Source: SIAJ01 sp963773845
GTDB taxonomy: Bacteria; Planctomycetota; Planctomycetia; Gemmatales; Gemmataceae
Direction: 5' to 3'
NCBI GenBank assembly: GCA_963773845.1
Contig: CAVZCU010000012.1
Coordinates: forward strand, 1,550,001-1,614,000
DNA length: 64,000 bases
The notes beneath the pieces were generated by a model. The model ran no database searches and had not been told where the DNA came from. It saw only the letters and a list, made by a program, of their open reading frames with translations. The position numbers and the translations under genes were made by a program. Below are positions 38,956 to 48,035 of the stretch, one piece after another (within the stretch, counting starts at the first letter, position 1; each line of letters opens with the position of its first letter).

Positions 38956-39013
38956 TCGCCGGAAACGCCAAAAACTGAGCTACACTTGGGCATTCCATCA
39001 GGGAACCGAGCCC

Positions 39014-39475
39014 ATGTATCGCTGCCATTCACAGCCTTGGCGTCTGCTTCCTATTATCGCCGTCGGAATCATCGCTTATTGGCTGGCAACGGGCAAGGTC
39101 GCGCCATCGCCAATCGATCGCGAAGCGATGATCGGCACATGGACCGATGAAACCGGCGAGCCGGGCAACTCAATCCGCTTCTACTTAGTGCCCGTCGACA
39201 TGCCCACTTCGCCGGTGATTACCGCATCCGAAGGACGCGCCACAATCTGCAATCTGCTGGGCGAGAAGCAGGGACAGGCGATATGGAACTATGGAAGTTG
39301 GGACCCGCTCGTGCTCAATATCAACGTAGGCACGCAATCGTGGTACGCGGTGATTCGCAAGTTGGACGACGAACATATCCTCGTGCGCTTCGGCCGCGAC
39401 CCCTCTGAAATCATGCGTCCCGGTGCGATCGAACACCCGGATGCGAAGCGGTTAACGCGGATTGGACGGGAATAG
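39014..39475 (+). CDS. Membrane-anchored hypothetical protein
   Basis: A 153-residue protein with one N-terminal membrane helix (WRLLPIIAVGIIAYWLA) and a soluble beta-rich domain. IGTWTDETGEPGNSIRFYLV resembles the strand pattern of lipocalin-like TIGR03067 relatives, but the family match is weak. It follows the secreted protein gene after 58 bases. The function is unknown. Confidence 0.65.
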   Translation: MYRCHSQPWRLLPIIAVGIIAYWLATGKVAPSPIDREAMIGTWTDETGEPGNSIRFYLVPVDMPTSPVITASEGRATICNLLGEKQGQAIWNYGSWDPLVLNINVGTQSWYAVIRKLDDEHILVRFGRDPSEIMRPGAIEHPDAKRLTRIGRE

Positions 39476-39553
39476 CGCAGATCTGCGGGAAGTTGACTTT
39501 AGAGTGGCTACTGACGACAATCATCGTCGAGCCATTCATCACAAGTCACACAC

Positions 39554-40444
39554 ATGCTCCCACATTTTCAGACTCCCTTGATTCGGTTGGGCAACCTCTT
39601 CCCGAAGCACGTCGTCCACGCCAAATGCGAATTCCTCGCACCCTCGGGTTGCTTCAAGATTCGCGGGGCGATTCACTTGCTCGACCACATGGTCCGCGAC
39701 GGCAAGAAGTGCGAGTTAATTGTCCCCTCGTCGGGGAATACCGCGGTCGGCGCCGCCGTCGCCGCTAAAGCGTTCGGTTACTCAATGACCGGCGTCGTCC
39801 CAAAAACGATTGCGAAAGCCAAGGACGATAAGTTACGGGCCCTGGGCGTCGAACTGGTCAAGATCGACGGTGGCGGCAGCGAGTTGCTCCGCACCGCTAC
39901 GGAATTAGCCAACGAACGCGGCGGTTATTTCGTCCATCCCCATCTCGATCGGCTGTGGACCGATGGCTATCAGGCCATTGCCGCTGAAGTCTTGCAGGCG
40001 CTTCCCGATTGCCGGACGCTTGTCTTTCCCGTCGGCGGAGGCGGCCTGTTGATGGGATTACTCGCCCATCTGCGAACGCATCCATCTCACTTACAACTGA
40101 TTGGATGCGAGCCGTACAACTATCCGAAATATGCGCGGTTCGATCATCCACGCTCGAAAACGATCGCCGACGGGCTGGTGCTCGAGAATCCGCACCCGAC
40201 TGTCCAGCGAGCAATTGCAGAATCCCGGGTCGAGATTGCCCTCGTATCGGAAGCCGACATTCGCCAAGCGATGCGCGACGTGTACCAAACGCAAGCCCTG
40301 GTAATCGAACCCTCGAGTGCAATAACGTTGGCGCACTTGGCGAATCATGTCAGCGAGTGGAAAGAACCGATTTGTGCGATCCTAACCGGCGAAAACATTG
40401 TTCGCGAAGATCATGCTCGGCTGATTGCTTTCGACCCGAATTGA
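39554..40444 (+). CDS. PLP-dependent threonine dehydratase/serine racemase-like enzyme
   Basis: A fold type II PLP enzyme of 296 residues. The lysine that binds PLP lies in APSGCFKIRGA, the phosphate-binding loop is SSGNTAVG, and the glycine loop is PVGGGGLLMG. This set is shared by threonine/serine dehydratases, serine racemases and aspartate racemases. No C-terminal ACT regulatory domain is present, so it is not the long IlvA type. The substrate may be L-Thr or L-Ser. Start 39554 fits the family. It ends 25 bases before the next TIGR03067 gene. Confidence 0.88.
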   Translation: MLPHFQTPLIRLGNLFPKHVVHAKCEFLAPSGCFKIRGAIHLLDHMVRDGKKCELIVPSSGNTAVGAAVAAKAFGYSMTGVVPKTIAKAKDDKLRALGVELVKIDGGGSELLRTATELANERGGYFVHPHLDRLWTDGYQAIAAEVLQALPDCRTLVFPVGGGGLLMGLLAHLRTHPSHLQLIGCEPYNYPKYARFDHPRSKTIADGLVLENPHPTVQRAIAESRVEIALVSEADIRQAMRDVYQTQALVIEPSSAITLAHLANHVSEWKEPICAILTGENIVREDHARLIAFDPN

Positions 40445-40469
40445 CCAATCCTTTCCTGGGAGATGGAAT

Positions 40470-40910
40470 ATGCGCGCATTCGTTTCGCTGATTGCGTTCA
40501 CCGTTCTACTCGGCGCCGATGCCCCGGCCGACGCCGTCAAAAAAGACATGGCCAAACTCGACGGCGAGTGGTCGATGGTCTCCGCGGAGCGCGACGGCCA
40601 GGCCATTCCCGAGGAGTTCGCGAAGACCGGCAAACGCGTCGCGAAAGACGGTGTCACGACTGTGACCTTCGGCGACATGCTCCTCATGAAAGCGAAGTTC
40701 ACGATCAACCCAAGCAAGAAGCCGAAGACAATCGACTACAAGATCACCGACGGGATGGAGAAGGGAAAGACTCGGCTTGGGATTTACGAACTCGATGGCG
40801 ACACTGCCAAGTTCTGCTTCGGCGCGCCCGGTGACAAACGGCCTACGGACTTCACGGCCAAGGAAGGAAGCAATCGAACGCTGAGTGTCTGGAAGCGCAC
40901 GAAGAAATGA
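40470..40910 (+). CDS. TIGR03067-type secreted protein, second copy
   Basis: A 146-residue exported protein with a short signal peptide (MRAFVSLIAFTVLLGADA). The TIGR03067 pattern is textbook: MAKLDGEWSMVSAERDGQAI, FTINPSKKPKTIDYKI, RLGIYELDGDTAKFCFGAPG and RPTDFTAKEGSNRTLSVWKR. The start at 40470 follows a GGGAGAT, six bases upstream. Members are abundant in Gemmata-like genomes and have no known function. It lies 25 bases after the PLP enzyme gene. Confidence 0.92.
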   Translation: MRAFVSLIAFTVLLGADAPADAVKKDMAKLDGEWSMVSAERDGQAIPEEFAKTGKRVAKDGVTTVTFGDMLLMKAKFTINPSKKPKTIDYKITDGMEKGKTRLGIYELDGDTAKFCFGAPGDKRPTDFTAKEGSNRTLSVWKRTKK

Positions 40911-41366
40911 CGCAGCCCCGATGGCCTGGTACGCGGACGCCTCCGAAGGCCAGCGATTTTCTCATAAAAATGGGAAAAAGCTCTTTCGTTTTGGCCGCTT
41001 CCAAATATTGAGGAGAGCGGCCCAGGAAGCAATGCGCACTCGGGCAGGAATGGAGACTGGGAAATGTGACAAAACGTTACGAAATGTAACACCAAAAAAA
41101 GATACTACGCCTTGTTCGAGACGTAACTGGCCTTAGCGGAACTCGCCAGAGTTCCGTCTGGGTCGCAGTGGATGCGTCGCGGAGCTTGCCAGAGTTCCGT
41201 CTCGGTCATGCCAAAACGGAAGCATGGCGACATCCGCTACACACAGCGTGGTTGGGTGTGCGCATCGACAACAAATGTTCGACACACGTCTCATAAGACC
41301 CAATCGCCGACTGCGCCAGACTTCCGCGTGTCTTGTTCCGTCTAAGTCCTTTGGCCGAGAATCCAC
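40911..41366. other. Intergenic region with palindromic repeats
   Basis: No gene is supported in this 456-base stretch. It contains an A-rich tract (about 41060-41105), and from 41137 a pair of related palindromes with a degenerate third copy near 41313-41326. It precedes the truncated peptidase gene, so it may mark the edge of an insertion or rearrangement. Confidence 0.6.
41137..41199. repeat. Two related palindromes with a CGCCAG/TGCCAG loop
   Basis: CGGAACT-CGCCAG-AGTTCCG (41137-41156) is a perfect 7-bp stem. CGGAGCT-TGCCAG-AGTTCCG (41180-41199) is the same element with one stem change. A third, weaker match (GCGCCAGACTTCCGCG) lies near 41313. They look like a REP-type dispersed element. 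Confidence 0.75.
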
Positions 41367-41543
41367 ATGCGTACCGTTCTTCTGATTCTTTGCTGCACCT
41401 TTCCCGCGCTCGCGGCCAGGCCGATGACCGTAGAAGACTTGTGGAAGGTCAAGCGCGTCGGCCCGCCCTCGATTTCACCCGACGGCAAGTGGTGCGTCGT
41501 CGAAGTCACGAGTTTTGACCTCTCCAAGGAGAAAGATCTGTGA
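41367..41543 (+). pseudogene. N-terminal fragment of an S9 family peptidase
   Basis: A 58-residue frame reads as the start of a secreted prolyl-oligopeptidase-type (S9) peptidase. It has a signal peptide (MRTVLLILCCTFPALAA), then RPMTVEDLWKVKRVGPPSIS and PDGKWCVVEVTSFDLSKE, the first propeller strands of the family. The frame then stops at 41543. The family is normally over 600 residues and the rest is not found downstream, so this is a truncated remnant. The break falls near 41525-41535, where the HTH gene begins in an overlapping GTGA. It may still be translated as a short exported peptide. Confidence 0.75.
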
Positions 41544-41917
41544 CAGCCAAGAACAAGCCCGAATCGCTTTTTGACCGCCTCAAAGCAAGCCTTGAGGAGG
41601 GACTTCGCCACATTCGGGGCGAGGTTGAGTTGAGGGAATACGACATCCCAGCCAAGCCACCCGTAATGAAGTCAGCTGAGATCGTTGACCTTCGCGAACG
41701 GCTTGAACTGTCCCAGGCAACGTTTTCCGGACTGCTTAATGTATCGTTGTCGACGCTCACCCTTTGGGAAGAAGGAAAGCGCAAGCCAACTGGCGCGGCC
41801 GCGCGATTGCTGCAAGTTTACGCCGAACGGCCCGACGTCGTGAATTCGATGACTCATGGACGGAATGGCGAAACCGTAAAGCCACATAAGCGCACGAAAG
41901 CACCGGCCAATGTATAG
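41540..41917 (+). CDS. Helix-turn-helix protein, HigA/MqsA-like orphan antitoxin
   Basis: A 125-residue protein starting at GTG 41540, which overlaps the stop of the peptidase fragment. Residues about 48-95 form a helix-turn-helix: IVDLRERLELSQATFSGLLN and VSLSTLTLWEEGKRKPTGAA, typical of antitoxins of the HigA/MqsA group that bind their own promoter. No toxin gene (RelE/HigB/MqsR type) is found on either side, so it is an orphan or lost its partner. The Lys-rich tail (PHKRTKAPANV) is unremarkable. It was probably brought in when the peptidase gene was broken. Confidence 0.82.
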   Translation: MTAKNKPESLFDRLKASLEEGLRHIRGEVELREYDIPAKPPVMKSAEIVDLRERLELSQATFSGLLNVSLSTLTLWEEGKRKPTGAAARLLQVYAERPDVVNSMTHGRNGETVKPHKRTKAPANV

Positions 41918-42009
41918 GGCCCTCACCTGCGTCGTCCCCCCCTCGCATTCCCACTTCCCAGCCGATAAACTGCCCTCAATCGCCCGCCTGCCACCAACCT
42001 CATCCCGCC

Positions 42010-43308
42010 ATGCCAATCCGCCAAAGCTTGTTCGCTTTCTTCGCACTATCGATTACCGCCCTCGCCGCCGACAACTGGCCCGAGTTCCGCGGCCCGCACG
42101 GCGACGGCCATGCCGACGCCAAGAAATTGCCGCTCAACTGGAGCGACACGCAAAACGTTCGCTGGAAAACCGCCATTCACGACAAGGGCTGGTCGTCGCC
42201 GGTCATCTGGGGCAACCAGGTATGGCTCACGACCGCGACCGCGACGGGCGACAAGTTCTATGCCGTAGCGCTCGACCGCGACACCGGCAAGGTCATCCAC
42301 GACATTCTCCTGTTCGAGGTCCGGCTCGCGCCGCGTAAGGCGAAGAAGTCTCCGCCCAGCATCGCCGCTCCATACGAGGAATGGGGGTCTTTCAACAGCT
42401 ATGCGTCGCCGACTCCGGCGATCGAAGAGGGCCGCGTCTACGTTCATTTCGGCACCACCGGCACCGCATGTCTCGACACGGTCACTGGCAAGGTCCTCTG
42501 GAAACGCGAGGACCTCAAGTGCAACCATCACCGCGGCGCCGGCTCCAGCCCGATCCTATTCGGCGACATGCTCTACCTCACGTTCGACGGGTTCGACGTC
42601 CAGTACCTGGTCGCGCTGAACAAAAAGACCGGTAAAACGGTTTGGAAACAAGATCGCCAGTTCCATCCGCCTACCCTGAACGGCGACATGAGGAAGGCGT
42701 ACGCGACCCCGCTCATCATCACGGTCAATGGCCGTCCAGAATTGGTTAGCCCATCCGCGGGGGCGACGGCCGCATACGATCCGAAAACGGGCGAGGAAAT
42801 CTGGCATGTGATGCACGGCGGCATGAATGCGGCGCTTCGCCCACTGTTCGGTCATGGCATAGTGTTCACCGATAGCGCCGACGGCGGCATGCAACTGGTC
42901 GCCGTTCGGCCCGAAGGCACTGGCAACATCACCAAGACCAGCATTGCCTGGAAATACGGCAAGGGGGCGCCGAATCGCTCCTCTTTCTTGTTGGTTGACG
43001 ACTATCTTTTGATGGTCAACAGCGGGGGAATGGCCTCGTGCGTGGACGCGAAGAACGGCAAGGAGATCAACAAGATTCGCCTGGAATCCCAGAACGGCAA
43101 ATTCTGGGGCTCGCCCATCGTGGCCGAGGGGAAGTGGTACGCGTTCGACGATGAGGGACATGGCTTCGTGATATCCGCGGACAAGAAGCTCGACGTGCTC
43201 GCGACCAACAAACTGCCGGCAGGAACGCGTTCATCGCCCGCGGCGGTGGGCAACGCCCTCTACGTCCGAACATTCACGCACCTTTATCGAATCGAGGAGA
43301 AGAGGTAG
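42010..43308 (+). CDS. Secreted PQQ-type beta-propeller protein, second copy
   Basis: A 432-residue exported propeller with a signal peptide (MPIRQSLFAFFALSITALAA). PQQ-like repeats are visible: NWPEFRGPHGDGHADAKK, NVRWKTAIHDKGWSSPVI, GKVLWKREDLKCNHHRGAG, GKTVWKQDRQFHPP and GEEIWHVMHGGMN. No heme site or metal-binding cluster is seen. It belongs to the same planctomycete propeller family as the gene at 28447-29709. It may bind sugars or polymers at the surface. The upstream 90 bases are C-rich with no clear ribosome binding site. Confidence 0.87.
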   Translation: MPIRQSLFAFFALSITALAADNWPEFRGPHGDGHADAKKLPLNWSDTQNVRWKTAIHDKGWSSPVIWGNQVWLTTATATGDKFYAVALDRDTGKVIHDILLFEVRLAPRKAKKSPPSIAAPYEEWGSFNSYASPTPAIEEGRVYVHFGTTGTACLDTVTGKVLWKREDLKCNHHRGAGSSPILFGDMLYLTFDGFDVQYLVALNKKTGKTVWKQDRQFHPPTLNGDMRKAYATPLIITVNGRPELVSPSAGATAAYDPKTGEEIWHVMHGGMNAALRPLFGHGIVFTDSADGGMQLVAVRPEGTGNITKTSIAWKYGKGAPNRSSFLLVDDYLLMVNSGGMASCVDAKNGKEINKIRLESQNGKFWGSPIVAEGKWYAFDDEGHGFVISADKKLDVLATNKLPAGTRSSPAAVGNALYVRTFTHLYRIEEKR

Positions 43309-43398
43309 CGGATTACGAGTCGATAATCGGTGAGCCGCCGTTCGCATACATTGGCAATCCGATATCGGCGGCCCGCCAGTCAACAAAAGAGTGCAACA

Positions 43399-43971
43399 AT
43401 GTCCCCGCCTCGTCTCAGCGCCTTGAATTCCGTGGTTCTCGTCGTCGATGTCCAGGAGCGACTCTTAGAGGTCATGCCGGATGCACCGGGGCTGGTTCGC
43501 GACATTGGATTTCTCCTGGATGTCGCCAACATGCTCAAAATCCCGTCGCTCGCCACCGAGCAATATCCCAAAGGCCTGGGCCCAACCGCCGCCGCGCTCG
43601 TCCGGCGTCTCGCACACGAACGGCCAGCCAAAGTCGCGTTTAGTTGTTGCGGGGCGCCCGGACTGCTGAGCGAACTTAAGCAGCTCGGGCGGCCCAACGT
43701 TGTCGTGTGCGGAATGGAAGCCCATGTGTGCGTCCTGCAAACCGTGCTCGATTTACTCGCCGAGGGTTTGCATATCTTCGTTGCCGCGGACGCGGTTCAA
43801 TCGCGTTTCGCAATCGATCAGAAGACGGCAATGAAGCGAATGGATCGAGCCGGTGTGATCTTGACGACCTGTGAGGCGACAGCGTTCGAGTGGTTAGGCG
43901 GTTCGGATCACCCGCAATTCAAGCCGGTCAGCAAACTCGTGCGGGAGCGGATGGCGCAAATCAACGAATAG
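43399..43971 (+). CDS. Isochorismatase-family cysteine hydrolase
   Basis: A 190-residue cysteine hydrolase of the isochorismatase/YcaC type. The catalytic triad is visible: Asp17 in VVLVVDVQERL, Lys78 in RPAKVAF and Cys111 in CGMEAHVCVLQTV. Family members hydrolyse amides such as nicotinamide, or have unknown substrates. The closest look is the YcaC-like group, which keeps GMEAHVCV. The start at 43399 is chosen because it fits the family N-terminus. No cofactor or operon partner is obvious. It converges with the cytochrome operon, 45 bases away. Confidence 0.9.
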   Translation: MSPPRLSALNSVVLVVDVQERLLEVMPDAPGLVRDIGFLLDVANMLKIPSLATEQYPKGLGPTAAALVRRLAHERPAKVAFSCCGAPGLLSELKQLGRPNVVVCGMEAHVCVLQTVLDLLAEGLHIFVAADAVQSRFAIDQKTAMKRMDRAGVILTTCEATAFEWLGGSDHPQFKPVSKLVRERMAQINE

Positions 43972-44016
43972 GAGTAACGATTCGGCAAGAGCGCGACACC
44001 GAGATTGCGCGATTCG

Positions 44017-45252
44017 TCATTTGGCGTAGACCTTTTCTTTCACGTCGGCCGGCAATCGGTCGGGATATGGCATCGCCAAAACGAAGTGGACGAGGTCCCA
44101 AAACTGGGACTCGCTCAGGCCGACGGGGACGGGCATGTTGGATGGGCCGATGCCGCCGCGAATTCGGTGATAGATCTGTTCCGGCGACGTGCCGCCCTTG
44201 CGGCGAGTTTCCGTGAGGTCGGCCGGCTTGACCACCGTTCCCCAGACGTCGTATTGGAATTTGCTGTCGCGCCCGTAGTTCACATGGCAAGTTACGCAGC
44301 CGCCCCCCTTGGCATCCACAAACAGCGACTGACCACGACGAATCGATTGAGCAAGTTCGTCATCGCCATATTTGGGCGCCTGCGTCGGCATGACATCCGT
44401 TTGCGCCTGGGCCCACGCCCGCAGTTCTTTGCGCACGGTCTCAGCCGCATCGGCAGTCACGCTTTCATTCAACCCATCCTCGCCGTAGACGAGTAGAGTG
44501 CGCAGCGCTTCAAACTCGGTTTTGCCCCGGATGCTCAGGAACATCACGTAATCGATGAGGCGTTGGCGTTCATCCTCGGCGCGCATGGCGAAGCTTGGCA
44601 TTTGCGTCGTTGGCAGACCGTTCGTGATGGTGTGAAACAAGTCGTCGCGGGTCGGCTTGCGCGAAGTCGTACCATTGCTGGAGACGAATTTGAAGACCCC
44701 CTGGCGAAAATCACGCGGATGGGGGGTAATCCATGCGGCGGTCGGGCCGCGGCCATTGCCCGTCGGACCGTGGCATTCCTGGCAATGTTTGCGGAAAAGC
44801 CGGCTGCCGATCGCGAGATGTTCGTCGCTCAAGCCGAGTCCTACTGCAAGCGATTTCGATTCTCCGTCTCCAAGAATCGTCGGCTTGGCGGGCGTGCCAA
44901 AAGTCTGTTGGAGAAACTGGTTCAATTCATCGCGTAAAGGAGGTGGAATGGTAGCAGGATCCAGCACTTTGCCGCCGTGCTCGCCGATGCTCTGGATCGA
45001 CTCGTCCAGCTTGCCAGGCGGTTCGGGATTCGCCGGAATATCCTTGGGGGGCTCGACGACGATCCATTCCTGCCGATCGGGATAAGAGAAATGCTCGGGG
45101 TAAGCTTCCGGATTGCTGCCGCAGCCGCTGCAACCCGCGAGGAGTGAGCAAATCGCAAATTGCAGAATGCACAGTGCGGAATGCAGGCGGACCCCGATTC
45201 TCTGTCTCTTGGTCTGAATTCTGAAGTCTTCAATCCGCATTTCTCGTCTCAC
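44017..45252 (-). CDS. Diheme cytochrome c lipoprotein at the end of the oxidase operon
   Basis: A 411-residue cytochrome with two c-type heme sites, CQECH (in FRKHCQECHGPTGNGRGP) and CVTCH (in GGGCVTCHVNYG). It begins at GTG 45252, which overlaps the stop of the subunit IV gene as GTGA, and ends at 44017. The lipobox SLLAGC places it in the membrane, facing the periplasm. It probably carries electrons from alternative complex III to the oxidase. The first 36 residues are encoded by heptamer spacer repeats (45145-45242), so the signal peptide looks newly formed from repeat DNA. There is no frame break, unlike the genes upstream. Confidence 0.88.
   Translation of the reverse strand: MRREMRIEDFRIQTKRQRIGVRLHSALCILQFAICSLLAGCSGCGSNPEAYPEHFSYPDRQEWIVVEPPKDIPANPEPPGKLDESIQSIGEHGGKVLDPATIPPPLRDELNQFLQQTFGTPAKPTILGDGESKSLAVGLGLSDEHLAIGSRLFRKHCQECHGPTGNGRGPTAAWITPHPRDFRQGVFKFVSSNGTTSRKPTRDDLFHTITNGLPTTQMPSFAMRAEDERQRLIDYVMFLSIRGKTEFEALRTLLVYGEDGLNESVTADAAETVRKELRAWAQAQTDVMPTQAPKYGDDELAQSIRRGQSLFVDAKGGGCVTCHVNYGRDSKFQYDVWGTVVKPADLTETRRKGGTSPEQIYHRIRGGIGPSNMPVPVGLSESQFWDLVHFVLAMPYPDRLPADVKEKVYAK
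45145..45242 (-). repeat. Tandem heptamers encoding the cytochrome signal peptide
   Basis: Read on the coding strand, the tract divides into heptamers. First comes a GANTTCA family (GATTGAA, GACTTCA, GAATTCA, GACCAAG), then an NTGCATT family (CTGCATT, CCGCACT, GTGCATT, CTGCAAT, TTGCGAT, TTGCTCA; 45145-45186). Twenty-one bases are three units and seven codons, so a seven-residue rhythm appears in the protein (LHSALCI, LQFAICS). Confidence 0.75.
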
Positions 45253-45581
45253 AGCCCGCCGTAACGACGAGTGAGGAAGTCTGTGAGCGGCAGAGCAAAC
45301 AACAAGATCATGATGAAAAAGGCCGAGAGGGCAACGAGCCAGGTCAACGAATCCGACCGCTGCAAGTGCATCCAGAAATAGCCGACCAGACAGACCTGGA
45401 GGGTGGAGATCGTCATATTCACGTAAATCGATGCATCGCCCAGGCCGGCAAACGACACGCCGATATTGGCAATCGCCCCGATCACAAGGATCAGGTAAAT
45501 AGTCACCACGGTCGGGACGCTGTCCGTGTGGGCGGCGGGGTGGTCTTCCTTCACGCGCTCGTGGTCGAAGTAATAGGCCAT
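45249..45581 (-). CDS. Cytochrome c oxidase subunit IV
   Basis: A small membrane subunit of the caa3-type oxidase, about 110 residues starting at 45581 (MAYYFDHERVKEDHPAAHTD). Three membrane helices are visible: TIYLILVIGAIANIGVSFAG, VNMTISTLQVCLVGYFWM and WLVALSAFFIMILLFALPL. The VGYFWMHL pattern is the usual signature of prokaryotic subunit IV. Its stop overlaps the cytochrome gene (GTGA), and it starts 50 bases after subunit III. A longer frame to 45635 exists but would add a non-membrane leader. Confidence 0.88.
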   Translation of the reverse strand: MAYYFDHERVKEDHPAAHTDSVPTVVTIYLILVIGAIANIGVSFAGLGDASIYVNMTISTLQVCLVGYFWMHLQRSDSLTWLVALSAFFIMILLFALPLTDFLTRRYGGL

Positions 45582-45631
45582 TCGGAACTTCTCTCCCGGC
45601 CCCTCTCGATTTATGCGGAGGGGAGAATGAC

Positions 45632-46358
45632 TCAAAAATGCAAGGAGTGATGCGGCCCAGCCAAGTACAAGAGCGGCATCAGGAACAACCAGATCGCATC
45701 GACCAAGTGCCAGTAAAGGCTCGTCACTTCAACGGCGACGTACCGATCGGGCGTAACCCATCCCAGATACGCACGCGCCCAGAGGTAGACCATGCAGCCG
45801 ATCCCGACCAGAATGTGCACGCCGTGGATGCCCGTCATCACAAAATAGAACGTCATGAACAGCCGCACGCGCTGTGGGGCCACGCCTTTTTGCTCCCAGA
45901 CCTCCATCAACGTTTTCTTGCCCTCTGGGCCGGCCGATTCGTCGACCTTTTCCTGGCCGAAATTATGGCACCACGGCACCAGCCCTTCCTCGTAGTCCTG
46001 GGCGTATTCGTAGGCCTTGAAGCACATGAAGCCAGCGCCCAACAGGGCCGTGGTCGCCGAGGTTGAACAGGAGGGACGACCGCTTGCCGAGTTGCGCCGC
46101 CCGGATCGAGAGCATGATCGTCATGCTGCTCGTCAGGAGCAGGATCGTGTTGATCCCCGCGATCGCGACGTTCAGCCGGCCGCTGATGTCCGCGAAGTCT
46201 TTCGCGTAAAGAAGCCGATAAACAGTGTACGCGAGGAATATCCCGCCGAAGAAGAGGATCTCCGTGGCAAGGAACATCCACATGCCGAGGCGTTCAGCCC
46301 CGCGCTGCTGTTCGATGTCTTCGAAGTGGTGCCTCAGCGCGCCTTCGCTAACGGACAT
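45632..46358 (-). CDS. coxC: Cytochrome c oxidase subunit III, one frameshift
   Basis: Subunit III of the heme-copper oxidase, about 240 residues with seven membrane helices expected. The first half reads LGMWMFLATEILFFGGIFLA and ILLLTSSMTIMLSIRAAQLG. The second reads LLGAGFMCFKAYEYAQDYEEG, FYFVMTGIHGVHILVGIGCM and VEVTSLYWHLVDAIWLFLMP. The frame changes near 46065, where one extra G separates the halves; the length sum (one base over) confirms it. The start ATG at 46358 overlaps the end of subunit I by 11 bases. It follows the order coxB-coxA-coxC seen in caa3 operons. Confidence 0.9.
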
Positions 46359-48035
46359 CGGCCTTCTCCCCGGTCTGCATCAGGTTGAGCGAATATTCAT
46401 ACGGACCACACACCACCCGCGGTGTGTGGTCGAAATTGTGTGTGGTCGGCGGGCTTCGGAATCGCCCACTCCAGCCCAGTCGCGCCCCAAGGGTTCGGCC
46501 CCGCCTTCTTGCCGTTAAAGAGCGAAAGAGTCAAATAGACCGCAATCATGATGAACCCGGCCAGTTGAATCGTGTAGCCGGCCGTGGACATGATGTGGAG
46601 AAACTGGAACTCCGGCGGATAGTTCGGATACCGACGCGGCATTCCGTGATAGCCGAGTTGGAACTGTGGCATAAACGTCAACAGATATCCCGTGATGATC
46701 AATACCGCGCCGATCCGACTCCAGAAATCGCTATAGGTGACGCCAAAGATCTTCGGCCACCAAAAATGCAGCGCGCCCAGATACGCCAACACCATGCCGC
46801 CGACCATGACGAAATGGAAGTGGGCAATCACGTAGTACGTGTCGTGCAGGTGGATGTCCGAGCCCAGCGTACCCAATGGAAGCCCGTCAGTCCGCCGATC
46901 GTGAACAGGATGAGGAAACCAATGCCGAAAATCATCGGCGCCTGGAAACTGATCTGCCCGCGATACAGCGTACTCGTCCAATTGAATACCTTGATCGCCG
47001 ACGGCACGGCGACCAGCATCGTCAGGAACGAGAACACCAGCGCCGCATAGAAGCTAATCCCTGCCACGAACATGTGGTGGGCCCAAACCAGAAAGCCGAT
47101 GATGGCGATGCCGACGCTCGACCATGCGATCGCCGTGTAGCCGAAGATGTTCTTCCGGCTGAAGCAGGTAAGCAATTCGCTAATGACCCCCATCCCCGGA
47201 ATGATCATGATGTAGACCGCGGGGTGCGAGTAGAACCAGAACATATGCTGGAACAGAATCGGATCCCCATCTAAAGCGGGGTCGAAAATGCCGATCGGCA
47301 TGCCGAGCGCATTAGACGCCGATTCGACGATCAAGAGGGCGAGCGTGATGGCGAGCACCGGTGTCGCGAGAAGCTGAATCACGCTGGTGGCGTACATTGC
47401 CCAACAAAAGAGCGGCAACCGGCCCCAGGTCATTCCCGGGCAGCGCATCCGGTGAATCGTGACGATGATGTTCGAGCCCCGTCATGATCGACGAGAAGCC
47501 CATGATGAACACGCCGAACACGCCCGGCACGACGTTGGTATGCGTCGACCGACTGGAATAGGGCGGGTATAGGGTCCACCCCGTATCGATGCCCGCCGGC
47601 AAGCAACGCCCAAATGGCAAAACCAGCGCCGATCATCCAGACGTACCACGAGGCGATGTTGAGCTTTGGGAAAGCCATGTCCTTCGCGCCGATCATGATC
47701 GGTACAAAGAAGTTCCCCATCATGCCCGGGATCGAGGGAATCAGGAACAAGAACAACATAACGACGCCGTGGGCCGTGAACGTCTTGTTGTACGTGTCGT
47801 TGTCCATGATCGCGCCATGCGGCGAGATCAAGTTCAGGCGCACCAATCCCGCGAACGTCCCGCCGATCGCGAAAAAGATGGTCAGAAAAACGAGATAGAG
47901 GACCCCGATTCGCTTGTGATCCACCGTGAACAGCCACGACCAAATGCTGTAGCCATCCTTCAGGTAGCTGAGGTGCTCTTCCGGTTCGGGATGCTCGTGG
48001 GAGGCCGGCGCCTCGGGAACAATAGCGGTACTCAT
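46348..48035 (-). CDS. coxA: Cytochrome c oxidase subunit I, four frameshifts
   Basis: The catalytic subunit of the terminal oxidase, reducing oxygen to water at a heme a3-CuB centre. The protein starts at ATG 48035 (MSTAIVPEAPASHEHPEP) and spans about 560 residues. Key landmarks lie across frames: FTAHGVVMLFLFLIPSIPG (heme a ligand His), FWFYSHPAVYIMIIPGMG (His-Tyr CuB site), VWAHHMFVAG, and HDTYYVIAHFHFVMVGG. Frames change near 47595, 47480, 46870 and 46425. The first two are single extra G, the third a missing G in a GGGG run, and the last lies in a CACACA run. The changes sum to the observed length. The ATGA start overlaps the subunit II stop. The C-terminus reads EYSLNLMQTGEK. Confidence 0.93.
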
